DNA of 64,000 nt, from positions 248,001 through 312,000 of the forward strand of contig NZ_CAJQZC010000006.1 of NCBI RefSeq assembly GCF_907164555.1. Reading direction: 5' to 3'. The stretch is from Paraburkholderia saeva. GTDB taxonomy: Bacteria; Pseudomonadota; Gammaproteobacteria; Burkholderiales; Burkholderiaceae. Position numbers and translations under genes: made by a program. Shown here piece by piece: positions 26,398 through 35,421 of the stretch (positions are counted from its first letter, which is position 1; each line of letters opens with the position of its first letter). Under the pieces are notes generated by a model. That model was given only the letters and a program-made list of their open reading frames with translations. It made no database searches and was not told the origin of the DNA.

Positions 26398-27051
26398 TTA
26401 TTTGTGGCTCAAACGACGCACGAGCCAATCCCCGAACGACTGCACCAGTTGCACGAACACGATCAGGATGACGACGACCGTCACCATGACTTCCGGCAGG
26501 AAGCGCTGATATCCATAGCGGATGCCGAGGTCGCCGAGCCCACCGCCGCCGATTGCACCCGCCATCGCCGAATAGCCAACGAGCGAAACGAACGTGATCG
26601 TGAGGCCGGCGATCACACCCGGCAGCGATTCCGGCAACAGCACCTTGAAGACGATCTGGCTGGTCGTTGCCCCCATCGCCTGCGCGGCCTCGATGAGACC
26701 GCGATCGACTTCGCGCAACGCTGTCTCGACAAGACGCGCGATGAACGGCGCGGCAGCGATCGTGAGCGGCACGACGGCGGCCGCCGTGCCAATCGACGAG
26801 CCGACGATCAGCCGCGTGAACGGAATCACCGCGACCAGCAGGATGATGAAGGGCGTCGAGCGCACGGCGTTGACGACCACGCCCATCACGCGGTTCACGC
26901 CGATGTTCTGCAGCACGCCATCGCGATCCGTCAGATAAAGCAGCACACCAAGCGGCAGCCCCACGAGCGCGCCGACCAGTCCGGAAATGCCCACCATCAC
27001 GAGCGTTTCCCAGAACGACTGCACGAACATATCGAACATTTCACTCAACAT
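26398..27051 (-). CDS. metI: Methionine ABC transporter permease
   Basis: MetI (217 residues) is the membrane subunit of MetNIQ, with five membrane helices and the EAA loop AAQAMGATTSQIVFKVLLPE. The ATG at 27051 (MLSEMFDMFVQSF) lies inside the last codons of metN, an 11-base overlap, so translation is coupled. Confidence 0.94.
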   Translation of the reverse strand: MLSEMFDMFVQSFWETLVMVGISGLVGALVGLPLGVLLYLTDRDGVLQNIGVNRVMGVVVNAVRSTPFIILLVAVIPFTRLIVGSSIGTAAAVVPLTIAAAPFIARLVETALREVDRGLIEAAQAMGATTSQIVFKVLLPESLPGVIAGLTITFVSLVGYSAMAGAIGGGGLGDLGIRYGYQRFLPEVMVTVVVILIVFVQLVQSFGDWLVRRLSHK

Positions 27052-28075
27052 ACGACAACTCCTCGACCACCACACCCTGTTCGCGCAGATACGCGATCGC
27101 TTCGGCCACCTTGACCGGCTGGCCGCCCGCGAGCACGGCGAGCGAGCCGAACGCCTGACCCTGGATCTCGTCGATCTGGCCGTGCAGGATGTTGAAGTCC
27201 AGTTCGTAGCGACGGATCGTCTCCGACAGGATCGGCTGGTCGACGCCCGAACCCGTGAACGCGAGACGCAGCAGATGACCGCTGCCCGTCTTCAGACGCT
27301 CGGCAACGCGCGCCTTCATCGCGGGCGGCAGTTCCTGGGCGATCACGTCGCCGATCAGCGCGCGCGTAACTTCGTGATGCGGCTGCAGGAACACATCGAT
27401 GACCTTGCCCTCTTCGACCACACGTCCGGCATCCAGTACCGCGACGCGATCGCAGACCTGCTTGATCACGTCCATCTGGTGCGTGATCAGCACCACCGTC
27501 AAACCGAGCTCGCGGTTGATACGCTTCAGCAGATCGAGGATGGAGCGCGTGGTTTCGGGATCGAGCGCCGACGTGGCTTCGTCGGAGAGCAGCACCTTCG
27601 GCTTGCTCGCAAGTGCACGTGCAATGCCGACGCGCTGCTTCTGGCCACCGCTGATCTGCGCCGGATAGCGATCCTTCTGCGCCGACAGGCCAACGAGTTC
27701 GAGCAGCGGCAACACCGTCAGCTCGATTTCGGCGCGCTTCATGCCGGCAAGTTCGAGCGGCAACGCGACGTTCTCGTAGACGGTACGCGAGGACAGCAGG
27801 TTGAAATGCTGGAAGATCATGCCGATCTCGCGACGCGCCTCGCGCAGTTGCGCCGCGGGCAGCGTCGTCAGATCGCGACCATTGACGACGATATTGCCCT
27901 CGGTCGGACGGGTCAGCAGGTTGATCGTGCGCACCAGCGTGCTTTTGCCTGCACCGCTGCGGCCGATGATGCCGAACACCTCGCCAGGCGGAATGGCCAG
28001 GTTGACGTTATGCAGTGCTTCGACCCAGCCTCTGAGCCCCGCGAAACGCTGCGAAATATTGCGAAGTTCGATCAT
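27041..28075 (-). CDS. metN: Methionine ABC transporter ATP-binding protein
   Basis: MetN (344 residues) energises methionine import. Walker A GRSGAGKST, Q-loop FQHFNLL, signature ISGGQKQRVGIARAL and Walker B VLLSDEATSALD are intact. The C-terminal 90 residues form the NIL domain (RLAFTGSGVDQPILSETIRR), which senses methionine and inhibits transport in related systems. It is the first gene of the operon and is divergent from the hydrolase at 28317. Confidence 0.96.
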   Translation of the reverse strand: MIELRNISQRFAGLRGWVEALHNVNLAIPPGEVFGIIGRSGAGKSTLVRTINLLTRPTEGNIVVNGRDLTTLPAAQLREARREIGMIFQHFNLLSSRTVYENVALPLELAGMKRAEIELTVLPLLELVGLSAQKDRYPAQISGGQKQRVGIARALASKPKVLLSDEATSALDPETTRSILDLLKRINRELGLTVVLITHQMDVIKQVCDRVAVLDAGRVVEEGKVIDVFLQPHHEVTRALIGDVIAQELPPAMKARVAERLKTGSGHLLRLAFTGSGVDQPILSETIRRYELDFNILHGQIDEIQGQAFGSLAVLAGGQPVKVAEAIAYLREQGVVVEELSYVE

Positions 28076-28087
28076 GTAGAAAAACGA

Positions 28088-28139
28088 AACGGCGGTTCTG
28101 TCCGACGCGCGTTTTGCGCTCCGACACACGGCCGCCGTT
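28088..28139. other. Hairpin in the metN 5' leader
   Basis: AACGGCGG (28088-28095) pairs with CCGCCGTT (28132-28139). Inside is a small GCGC-GTTTT-GCGC hairpin and two TCCGAC direct repeats. It lies 13-64 bases upstream of metN between divergent genes, so it terminates neither neighbour; a leader-regulatory role is possible but not shown. Confidence 0.35.
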
Positions 28140-28316
28140 GCTTTTATTGGGATTTGAGCCCGGATTTTACCGCATCGGCGACATTCCCTTTAATAATCAA
28201 TTACGATCTTTTCATAACCTGAAAGCATTAGAGGACCACACCGCGCGGGTTGCTCGCGCCGGTCGTCGCCCGCGACTATGATCGGGCGGATCAGAATAAT
28301 GAGACGGGAGACAGCC

Positions 28317-29216
28317 GTGCCAGAGACCACTTCACAAGCAAACGTGACGTCCACGACGCGAACTGGCGACGCGCCAGCGCCGGCGATGTCGCGCATCGGG
28401 ACCCGCGAGGGCACCGAACTGTCGCTCTACCGCTGGACGCCCGAAGGCGCACCGCGCGCGACGGTCGCGCTCATCCATGGTCTTGCCGAACACGCGGGCC
28501 GTTATGGGGCGCTTGCCCGCGAATTGAACGCCGCGGGCATCGAACTGGTGGCGATCGATCTGCGCGGACACGGTCTTGCATCTGGCGCGCGCGTCTGGAT
28601 CGAGCGCTTCGACGACTATCTGGACGACGCCGACGCCCTGCTCGATGCGGCTTCCCGACCGGCAACGCCGCTCTTCCTGATGGGCCACAGCATGGGCGGC
28701 GCCATCGCGGCGCTCCATACGATCGAACGCGCGGCCGGCAGTGGTCCAAAGCTCCGCGGACTGATCCTGTCGAGCCCGGCGCTTGCCGCCGGCCACGATG
28801 TGCCGCGCTGGATGATCACGCTGAGCCGTATCATCAGCCGCGTGTGGCCCCGGTTTCCGGCGATGAAGATCGATGCATCGCTGCTGTCGCGCGATCCGGC
28901 CATCGTCGAGGCAAACCGCAACGATCCGCTGGTACATCACGCTGCAGTACCCGCGCGTACCGGCGCTGAAATTCTCGATGCGATGGCGCGGATCGAACGG
29001 GGTCGTGCGTCGCTGCGGTTGCCGCTGCTGGTCTGGCACGGCACCGCGGACAAGCTCACCGAGCCCGACGGCAGCCGCGATTTCGGCGCGCACGCCGGCT
29101 CGCCGGACAGGACGCTCACGCTCTACGAGGGCAGCTACCACGAGACGATGAACGACCTGGACCGCGAGCGCGTAATCGGCGCGCTGATCCAGTGGATCCA
29201 TGCGCGCGCGGGCTGA
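28317..29216 (+). CDS. Alpha/beta hydrolase, monoacylglycerol-lipase-like
   Basis: This encodes 299 residues from GTG 28317, chosen for the GGGAG site seven bases upstream; in-frame ATGs at 28278 and 28299 are alternatives. It is a serine hydrolase of the Hydrolase_4 type: VALIHGLAEHAGRYGALARE with the HG oxyanion loop, nucleophile motif GHSMGGAI, acid Asp in VWHGTADKLTEPDGS, and His in YEGSYHETMND. Monoacylglycerol lipases and lysophospholipases share this form. The substrate is not determined. Confidence 0.85.
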   Translation: MPETTSQANVTSTTRTGDAPAPAMSRIGTREGTELSLYRWTPEGAPRATVALIHGLAEHAGRYGALARELNAAGIELVAIDLRGHGLASGARVWIERFDDYLDDADALLDAASRPATPLFLMGHSMGGAIAALHTIERAAGSGPKLRGLILSSPALAAGHDVPRWMITLSRIISRVWPRFPAMKIDASLLSRDPAIVEANRNDPLVHHAAVPARTGAEILDAMARIERGRASLRLPLLVWHGTADKLTEPDGSRDFGAHAGSPDRTLTLYEGSYHETMNDLDRERVIGALIQWIHARAG

Positions 29217-29256
29217 CGCTCAAACCCGCAGCCCATCGACGGCCGGCCTGCGCGCC

Positions 29257-30180
29257 TCAGATGTCGGCGAGCGCGCGCAGATGCGCGACGACGCTGCGCC
29301 CAAGCGCGGAAAGGTTATAGCCGCCTTCCAGCGTGCTGACGATGCGTCCTTTCGCGTAACGATCCGCGATCGTGCGGATCTGCTGCGTCAGCCATGTGTA
29401 GTCGGCTTCGACGAGACCCATGTTGCCGAGGTCGTCTTCGCGATGCGCGTCGAATCCCGCGGACACGAAGAGCATCTCCGGCTTGAACGCATGCAGCCGC
29501 GGCAGCCACATCAGATCGACGGCTTCGCGCATGACCATGCCGGTCGTGCGCGCGGAGAGCGGCACGTTCACCATGTTCGCGGCCTGGTTGTCAGCGCCCG
29601 TGAACGGATAGAACGGATGCTGGAAGAAGCTGCACATCAGCACGCGTGCGTCACCGGCGAACGCGGCTTCGGTGCCGTTGCCGTGATGCACGTCGAAATC
29701 GATGATCGCGACGCGCGAAAGCCCGTGCACTTCGAGCGCATGACGCGCCGCAATCGCAACGTTGTTGAAGAGGCAAAACCCCATCGCGCGCGCCGGCTCC
29801 GCGTGGTGGCCCGGCGGGCGCACGCTGCAGAACGCGTTGTCGTAGCGACCTTCGATGACGGCATCGGTCGCCGCGACCGCAGCGCCCGCCGCACGCAACG
29901 CGGCCTGCAACGTATGCGGGTTCATCGACGTGTCCGGGTCGATCGCGGCGTAGCCTTCTTCCGGCGAGAGACCGCGGATGTAATCGACATGCGCCTGCGT
30001 ATGCACGCGCAGCAGCGCTTCGTCTTCAGCGAGGGGCGGCGACTCGCGCTCGATGAGCGAATCGATGCGACTTGCGATCAGCTGGTCTTCGATTGCCTGC
30101 AGGCGCGCCGGACACTCGGGATGCCATTGCCCCATTTCGTGCAGCAGACAGTCGTTGTGGGTATAGAAGCCAGTTGCCAT
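29257..30180 (-). CDS. Histone deacetylase family (acetylpolyamine amidohydrolase-like) enzyme
   Basis: This encodes 307 residues. The zinc hydrolase signature is intact: RPPGHHAEPARAMGFCLFNN with the paired His, IDFDVHHGNGTEAAF with the Asp/His ligands, and FVSAGFDAHREDDLGNM with the third Asp. Bacterial members deacetylate acetylpolyamines or acetyl-lysine proteins. It is divergent from mltB over 195 bp and converges on the hydrolase gene 40 bp away. Confidence 0.9.
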   Translation of the reverse strand: MATGFYTHNDCLLHEMGQWHPECPARLQAIEDQLIASRIDSLIERESPPLAEDEALLRVHTQAHVDYIRGLSPEEGYAAIDPDTSMNPHTLQAALRAAGAAVAATDAVIEGRYDNAFCSVRPPGHHAEPARAMGFCLFNNVAIAARHALEVHGLSRVAIIDFDVHHGNGTEAAFAGDARVLMCSFFQHPFYPFTGADNQAANMVNVPLSARTTGMVMREAVDLMWLPRLHAFKPEMLFVSAGFDAHREDDLGNMGLVEADYTWLTQQIRTIADRYAKGRIVSTLEGGYNLSALGRSVVAHLRALADI

Positions 30181-30375
30181 GAGCGTGTTCTTCTGTCGTC
30201 TGGCGACCGGCACCAGCGCGACATGTCTCCTTCCGTTTGCGCGCACCACAGATGGCGCACGTATCAGACGCCAAGTTACCACAACAGCTCGCCGCGACGG
30301 GCTCTGGCCATGGTTTTGCGAATGCCGTCGGGTATACTGCGCCGAACCCCTTCGCACCGAACCGACCCCTGCCCT

Positions 30376-31617
30376 ATGACCGTCAAGCTTGCCCTGTCTG
30401 CACGAAACCGGCTTCGCGTAGTGAACGTTGCCGCCGCGCTGTCCGTCGCCGCATGCGCGCTCAGCGCGTCGCCCGCGGTGCAGGCGCAGACCACGCGGGC
30501 AAAAGCACCCCTGCTCGTGGCGCAGGGTTCGCCGCAGCAACCCGTGCCGCAGGGGCAGACGTTCGAAGAAGAGATCGTTCCGCAACGCTATGCGAACAAT
30601 CCAAACGTCGATGCGTTCATCGACGACATGGTCGCCCGCTACGATTTCGATTCCGGCACGCTCCACACGCTGTTCGCGCATACGAGCTACTCGGCGACCG
30701 CAGTGAAACTCGTAACGCCTTCGCCGTCGCCTTCGATAAAGAACTGGCGCGTGTATCAGGCGCGTTTTCTGGACACCGTGCGCATCAACGCGGGCGTGCG
30801 TTTCTGGCGCGCGAACCAGGCGACGTTGCAACGTGCGTATGAACAGTTCGGCGTGCCGCCGGAAATGATCGTAGGCATCATCGGCGTCGAGACGATTTAC
30901 GGGCGCTACATGGGCAACTTCCGTGTACTCGACGCGCTCACCACACTGACCTTCGACTATCCGAACACACCGAATCGCGCCGACCGTCAGGCGACGTTCC
31001 GCAAGAATCTCGAAGACTACCTTGTGTGGACGCGCGACGCGCAGATCGACCCGAACTCGGTGCTCGGCTCATACACGGGCGCCATCGGCATTCCGCAATT
31101 CCTGCCGAGCAGCATCGTGCAATATGCCGTCGACTTCGACGGCAACAAGCAGATCGATCTGCGCACGAGTCAGGCGGATGCGATTGGCAGCGTCGCTAAC
31201 TATCTGAAGCAGAACGGCTGGGAAACGGGCCGCCCGGTGGTATGGAAGATTGCATCGGACACGGGAAGCCTGGGCGTTGCCCAGGCCGCCGCCGATGGTC
31301 AGCCCGAGCCGCACTGGCCGCTTCAGCAACTGCTGCGCGCGGGCATGCTGATGAACGAACCGGGGCTCGACATTGCATCGGAAGCCGGGACGCCCGTCGC
31401 GATGATCGATCTGCCGACGCCGGGCCGCCCGACCGAATACATGCTGGGCCTGAAAAACTTCTACGTGCTCACGCGCTATAACCGCAGCTTCTTCTATGCG
31501 CTCGCCGTGTATCAACTGGGGCAGCGCATCAAGGCGCAGGTCGCGAGCGAGACGGCCACCGGCGCGAATTCGAGCGGCATGCCGGCCGCAGCGGCCTCCG
31601 ACACGGACGCGCAATAA
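30376..31617 (+). CDS. mltB: Lytic murein transglycosylase B
   Basis: MltB (413 residues) cleaves the MurNAc-GlcNAc bond of peptidoglycan and forms 1,6-anhydro ends. The signal peptide ends ASPAVQA near residue 37; there is no lipobox, so this is a soluble form. The catalytic Glu lies in IVGIIGVETIYGRYMGNF, with TGAIGIPQFLPSSIVQYAVD and the DxDG-type segment DFDGNKQIDL behind it. The tail after 395 is Ala/Ser-rich. It converges on cysM with a shared terminator. Confidence 0.94.
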   Translation: MTVKLALSARNRLRVVNVAAALSVAACALSASPAVQAQTTRAKAPLLVAQGSPQQPVPQGQTFEEEIVPQRYANNPNVDAFIDDMVARYDFDSGTLHTLFAHTSYSATAVKLVTPSPSPSIKNWRVYQARFLDTVRINAGVRFWRANQATLQRAYEQFGVPPEMIVGIIGVETIYGRYMGNFRVLDALTTLTFDYPNTPNRADRQATFRKNLEDYLVWTRDAQIDPNSVLGSYTGAIGIPQFLPSSIVQYAVDFDGNKQIDLRTSQADAIGSVANYLKQNGWETGRPVVWKIASDTGSLGVAQAAADGQPEPHWPLQQLLRAGMLMNEPGLDIASEAGTPVAMIDLPTPGRPTEYMLGLKNFYVLTRYNRSFFYALAVYQLGQRIKAQVASETATGANSSGMPAAAASDTDAQ

Positions 31618-31652
31618 GCCGGTTCTGAGATGGCGATCACGCCGCTGAATGA

Positions 31653-31679
31653 AAAAGCGCCGGCTGGTCCGGCGCTTTT
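31653..31679. terminator. Bidirectional terminator between mltB and cysM
   Basis: AAAAGCGCCGG (31653-31663) pairs perfectly with CCGGCGCTTTT (31669-31679) around a five-base loop, between convergent stop codons. Confidence 0.92.
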
Positions 31680-31715
31680 CTATTGGCGATACGCGGCGCG
31701 GAGAACCGGCGAGGC

Positions 31716-32618
31716 TCAGGCGGGGAACACACCCGTCGACAGATAGCGGTCACCGCGATCGCACACGACAAACACAATCGTCGCGTTTTCGACCTGACGC
31801 GCGATACGCAGCGCGACTTCACATGCGCCTGCCGCCGAGATCCCGCAGAAGATGCCTTCCACGGCGGCCATGCGCCGCGCCATCGCTTCAGATGCTGCCT
31901 GGCTCACGTTCTCGACCCGATCGACGCGGCTGCGATCGAAGATCTTCGGCAGATACGCTTCCGGCCATTTGCGGATGCCCGGAATGCGCGATCCTTCTTC
32001 CGGCTGCGCACCGATAATTTCGATCGATTCGTTCTTTTCCTTCAGGTACTGCGACACGCCCATGATCGTGCCGGTCGTGCCCATTGCCGAGACGAAATGC
32101 GTGATGCGACCTTCCGTATCGTTCCAGATTTCCGGGCCAGTGGTTTCGTAGTGAGCGAGCGGATTGTCGGGATTGGCGAACTGATCAAGGATCGTGCCCT
32201 TGCCTTCGCGTTGCATCTGCTCAGCGAGGTCACGTGCGTATTCCATGCCGCCCGTGACTGGCGTGAGAACAATCTCCGCGCCGTATGCAGCCATGCTCTG
32301 ACGTCGCTCGACCGACAGGTCCTCGGGCATGATCAGCATCATCTTGTAGCCGCGGATCGCCGCAGCCATGGCGAGCGCGATGCCGGTGTTGCCACTGGTC
32401 GATTCGATCAGCGTGTCACCCGGCTTGATACGACCGCGCTCTTCCGCCTTCCTGATCATCGAAAGCGCCGGACGGTCCTTCACCGAACCCGCCGGATTGT
32501 TGCCCTCAAGCTTGCCGAGAATCACGTTGTTGCGACTACGGATCTCGTCGTCCGGAAGGCGGACAAGCTGAACGAGCGGCGTATTGCCGATCGTGTCTTC
32601 AATTGTTTTGTAAGCCAT
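31716..32618 (-). CDS. cysM: Cysteine synthase B
   Basis: CysM (300 residues) makes cysteine from O-acetylserine with sulfide or thiosulfate, using PLP. The PLP lysine is Lys47 in EGNNPAGSVKDRPALSM. STSGNTGIALA is the substrate loop and MGTTGTIMGVSQYLKEKN is the phosphate cradle. The C-terminus has the CysM-type FCGISAAGACEVALRIA. Its length and motifs favour CysM over CysK. Confidence 0.94.
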   Translation of the reverse strand: MAYKTIEDTIGNTPLVQLVRLPDDEIRSRNNVILGKLEGNNPAGSVKDRPALSMIRKAEERGRIKPGDTLIESTSGNTGIALAMAAAIRGYKMMLIMPEDLSVERRQSMAAYGAEIVLTPVTGGMEYARDLAEQMQREGKGTILDQFANPDNPLAHYETTGPEIWNDTEGRITHFVSAMGTTGTIMGVSQYLKEKNESIEIIGAQPEEGSRIPGIRKWPEAYLPKIFDRSRVDRVENVSQAASEAMARRMAAVEGIFCGISAAGACEVALRIARQVENATIVFVVCDRGDRYLSTGVFPA

Positions 32619-32773
32619 ATCGAATGCCTGGAAAGCGATGCGCGGAATTCACCGATTCTAAACCACCATGCCCGCGCCTGCCGGGCGGCCCTCCTGGCCG
32701 TGTGGGCGGAGGCCTGTCAGCAACGCCACGACCATCGACCTCCGGCGCGCACGCATTCCGCGCTTCATATCTG

Positions 32774-32799
32774 AAAAAACCCGCGGTGCGTACCGCGGG
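32774..32799 (-). terminator. Terminator after the comEA-like gene
   Basis: CCCGCGGT (32780-32787) pairs with ACCGCGGG (32792-32799) around GCGT. The minus strand continues with a T-run (complement of A32774-32779), about 120 bp after the stop. The remainder of 32619-32917 holds no gene I can support. Confidence 0.85.
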
Positions 32800-32917
32800 A
32801 GCCAGTCATCCAGTTGACGGCTGAAGGAGTCGTGTCGTGGTTCTAACCCGTGCAGCTCGTCCCGCTTTCACGCGGGTGGCCGCGTCGTTCTACATGCACG
32901 CGGCCGCCTGCCCCGCG

Positions 32918-33304
32918 TTACTTCTTCACGGCGACGGTAGTCGTGCTGTCTTTTTTCGCATTCGCATTCGTATTCGCGGCGGCAGTCGTGCCCGCCGCAG
33001 CCGGTGACGGTTTGCCCGACGCGGAAGCCGTAGTCTGCGCGCCGGCGGGACCGACTGCGAGGCCCTCGGACTGCAGCCGCTCGACCGTGTGGCCGCCCAT
33101 GCCCTTCACGCGCTTGCCGAGATCGGCGGCGTCCTTGAATGGGCCGTGTGCGCTGCGTTCGTCGAGAATTGCCTTGGCACGTGCCGGGCCGATGCCCTTG
33201 ATGCCGCGCAATGCATCTTCATTGGCGGTGTTGACGTCCACCGACGCGAACGCCTGCGCGAACGAAGCGAGCAGTGCCGCCAGAACCAGAAATTTTTTGA
33301 ACAT
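32918..33304 (-). CDS. ComEA-like helix-hairpin-helix DNA-binding protein
   Basis: This encodes 128 residues. A signal peptide (MFKKFLVLAALLASFAQAFA) is followed by VDVNTANEDALRGIKGIGPARAKAILDERS and a second hairpin DLGKRVKGMGGHTVERLQ, the ComEA HhH pair that binds DNA non-specifically. The last 45 residues are Ala/Thr/Asn/Lys-rich. ComEA captures incoming DNA in the periplasm of competent cells; other com genes are not in the window. Confidence 0.88.
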   Translation of the reverse strand: MFKKFLVLAALLASFAQAFASVDVNTANEDALRGIKGIGPARAKAILDERSAHGPFKDAADLGKRVKGMGGHTVERLQSEGLAVGPAGAQTTASASGKPSPAAAGTTAAANTNANAKKDSTTTVAVKK

Positions 33305-33381
33305 ATGGAATCTCCCTTGAGCAACCGGCCGGCGACTGCCGCCGACCAGGAGATTCCAGTGTATTGACGCGCAGGAAGGCT

Positions 33382-34374
33382 TTAAAGCTGGCCGAACAGC
33401 CAACGTACGTAGCGATCGACACCTTCCTGCACGCTCAGGAACGGCGCGTCGTAACCTGCCGCACGCAGCTTCGTGAGGTCGGCCTGCGTGAAGCATTGAT
33501 ACTTGCCACGCAGCGCATCGGGAAACGGAATGTACTCGATCAGCCCGCGTTGCACCTGCTCCGCGAGCGACAGCGCCGGCTCGCTATTCAGCGCACGCAG
33601 CGTGTTGACCACGGTCGACGCGATGTCGTTGAACGGTTGCGCCCGGCCGCTGCCGAGGTTGAAGATGCCCGACTTCTCCGGATGATCGAAGAAGAACAGG
33701 TTGACCTTGACGACGTCTTCAATCGAGACAAAGTCGCGCGTCTGCTCGCCCGGGTTGTAGCCGTTGTATTCGCCGAACAGCTTGACCTTGCCTTCCGAGT
33801 GGAACTGGTTGAAGTTGTGGAATGCCACCGAGGCCATGCGCGCCTTGTGCGTCTCGCGCTGCCCGTACACGTTGAAGTAACGGAAGCCGGCGATCTGGCT
33901 CTTCGCGGTCGGCAGCACGCGGCGGATCACCTGGTCGAACAGGAATTTCGAGTAACCGTATACGTTCAACGGCTTCTCCACTTCGCGCTCTTCGACGAAG
34001 CGGCTCGAACCGCCATAAGTCGCCGCCGACGACGCGTACAGGAACTGCGCGCCCTGCGCCAGACAGGCGTCGAGCACCGCGCGGCTGTAGCGGAAGTTAT
34101 TGTCCATCATGTAGCGGCCGTCGGTTTCCATCGTGTCCGAGCAGGCGCCTTCATGGAACACCGCGCGCACCTTGCCGAAGTCGCCGCGCGTAAAGCGTTC
34201 GACAAATTCGGTCTTGTCGAGATAGTCGTCGATTTCGCAGTCGACGAGGTTCTTGAACTTGTCGGCGCGCGTGAGATTGTCAACGGCGATGATGCGTTGT
34301 TCGCCGCGTTCGTTGAGCGCCTTGACGAGATTGCTGCCGATAAAACCGGCCGCGCCGGTGACAATGAGAGTCAT
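33382..34374 (-). CDS. hldD: ADP-L-glycero-D-manno-heptose 6-epimerase
   Basis: HldD/RfaD (330 residues) converts ADP-D,D-heptose to ADP-L,D-heptose for the lipopolysaccharide inner core. The NADP fold starts TLIVTGAAGFIGSNLVKALN; the active site is YGYSKFLFDQ (Tyr and Lys) with SSAATYG before it. It is the last gene of the ugd-hldE1-hldD run. Confidence 0.97.
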   Translation of the reverse strand: MTLIVTGAAGFIGSNLVKALNERGEQRIIAVDNLTRADKFKNLVDCEIDDYLDKTEFVERFTRGDFGKVRAVFHEGACSDTMETDGRYMMDNNFRYSRAVLDACLAQGAQFLYASSAATYGGSSRFVEEREVEKPLNVYGYSKFLFDQVIRRVLPTAKSQIAGFRYFNVYGQRETHKARMASVAFHNFNQFHSEGKVKLFGEYNGYNPGEQTRDFVSIEDVVKVNLFFFDHPEKSGIFNLGSGRAQPFNDIASTVVNTLRALNSEPALSLAEQVQRGLIEYIPFPDALRGKYQCFTQADLTKLRAAGYDAPFLSVQEGVDRYVRWLFGQL

Positions 34375-34458
34375 GGTCGTCCTGCGGAAATGAAGTTCAG
34401 CCTTCGCAAGCCGCAGCCCGTATCGCGACTGAACGCGAACGGCGGGCGGTGCGCGGCA

Positions 34459-35421
34459 TCATTGAAAGAGTTCGTCGTAGTTGACAGTAGCGGTGCCGAG
34501 TTTGCCGACCACGATGCCAGCCGCGCGATTCGCAAGCCCGACGGCTTCGACGAGCGACAGGCCGGCGCCGAGCATGACGGCGAGCGTGGCGATCACAGTG
34601 TCGCCCGCACCCGACACATCATACACTTCGCGTGCAACCGCCGAAGCGTGCAACGCGCCTGCGTCGGTGAAGAGTGTCATGCCCTCTTCGGAGCGCGTCA
34701 GCAGCAGCGCCTTGAAGTCGAGCGACGCGCGCAACGCCGCCACGCGCGCATGCAGGTCTTCTTCGGACTTCCACTGCCCGACCACCTCACGCAACTCCGC
34801 GCGATTCGGCGTGATCAGCGTGGCGCCGCGATAGCGTTCCCAGTCGTCGCCCTTCGGGTCGACCAGCACCGGTTTGCCGGCCGCATGCGCGTGCGCGATC
34901 ATCTGCGTCACATGCGTGAGGCCGCCCTTCGCGTAATCCGACATCAGAATCACATCGTGCGACGGCAGCAGTTCGTCGAAGCGCGCAAGACCGGCGAGCA
35001 GGATTTCGTGCGCCGGCGTGTTCTCGAAGTCGACGCGCAGCAGCTGCTGCTGACGCGACAGCACGCGCAACTTGATCGTGGTCAGAAGCGTGGGATCGCG
35101 CTCCAGATGCGCCGCCACGCCGCTATCCTGAAGCAGCTGCACGACGCGCTCGCCCGGCTCGTCATGACCGACGACGCACAGCAGGCCCGTCTGCGCACCG
35201 AGCGCAACCGCATTGCGCGCGACGTTCGCCGCGCCGCCCAGCCGGTCTTCCTGCTTCTGCACATGGACGACCGGCACCGGTGCTTCCGGCGAAATGCGGT
35301 TGACGTCGCCGAACCAGTAGCGGTCCAGCATCACATCGCCGACCACCAGTACGCGCGCGCCCGCAAGCCGGGTACGCGGGACGACGCCCACGTCGGGGAT
35401 GGGCATGGCGTGCTCAGGCAT
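34459..35421 (-). CDS. hldE1: D-glycero-beta-D-manno-heptose-7-phosphate kinase
   Basis: This 320-residue PfkB-family kinase phosphorylates heptose-7-phosphate at C1. It starts MPEHAMPIPDVG; the first family block is VLVVGDVMLDRYWFGDVNRI, and the catalytic base is in DVSGAGDTVIATLAVML. The C-terminal adenylyltransferase domain of E. coli HldE is absent, so this is the split kinase form (RfaE1). The start overlaps the end of ugd by eight bases. Confidence 0.93.
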   Translation of the reverse strand: MPEHAMPIPDVGVVPRTRLAGARVLVVGDVMLDRYWFGDVNRISPEAPVPVVHVQKQEDRLGGAANVARNAVALGAQTGLLCVVGHDEPGERVVQLLQDSGVAAHLERDPTLLTTIKLRVLSRQQQLLRVDFENTPAHEILLAGLARFDELLPSHDVILMSDYAKGGLTHVTQMIAHAHAAGKPVLVDPKGDDWERYRGATLITPNRAELREVVGQWKSEEDLHARVAALRASLDFKALLLTRSEEGMTLFTDAGALHASAVAREVYDVSGAGDTVIATLAVMLGAGLSLVEAVGLANRAAGIVVGKLGTATVNYDELFQ

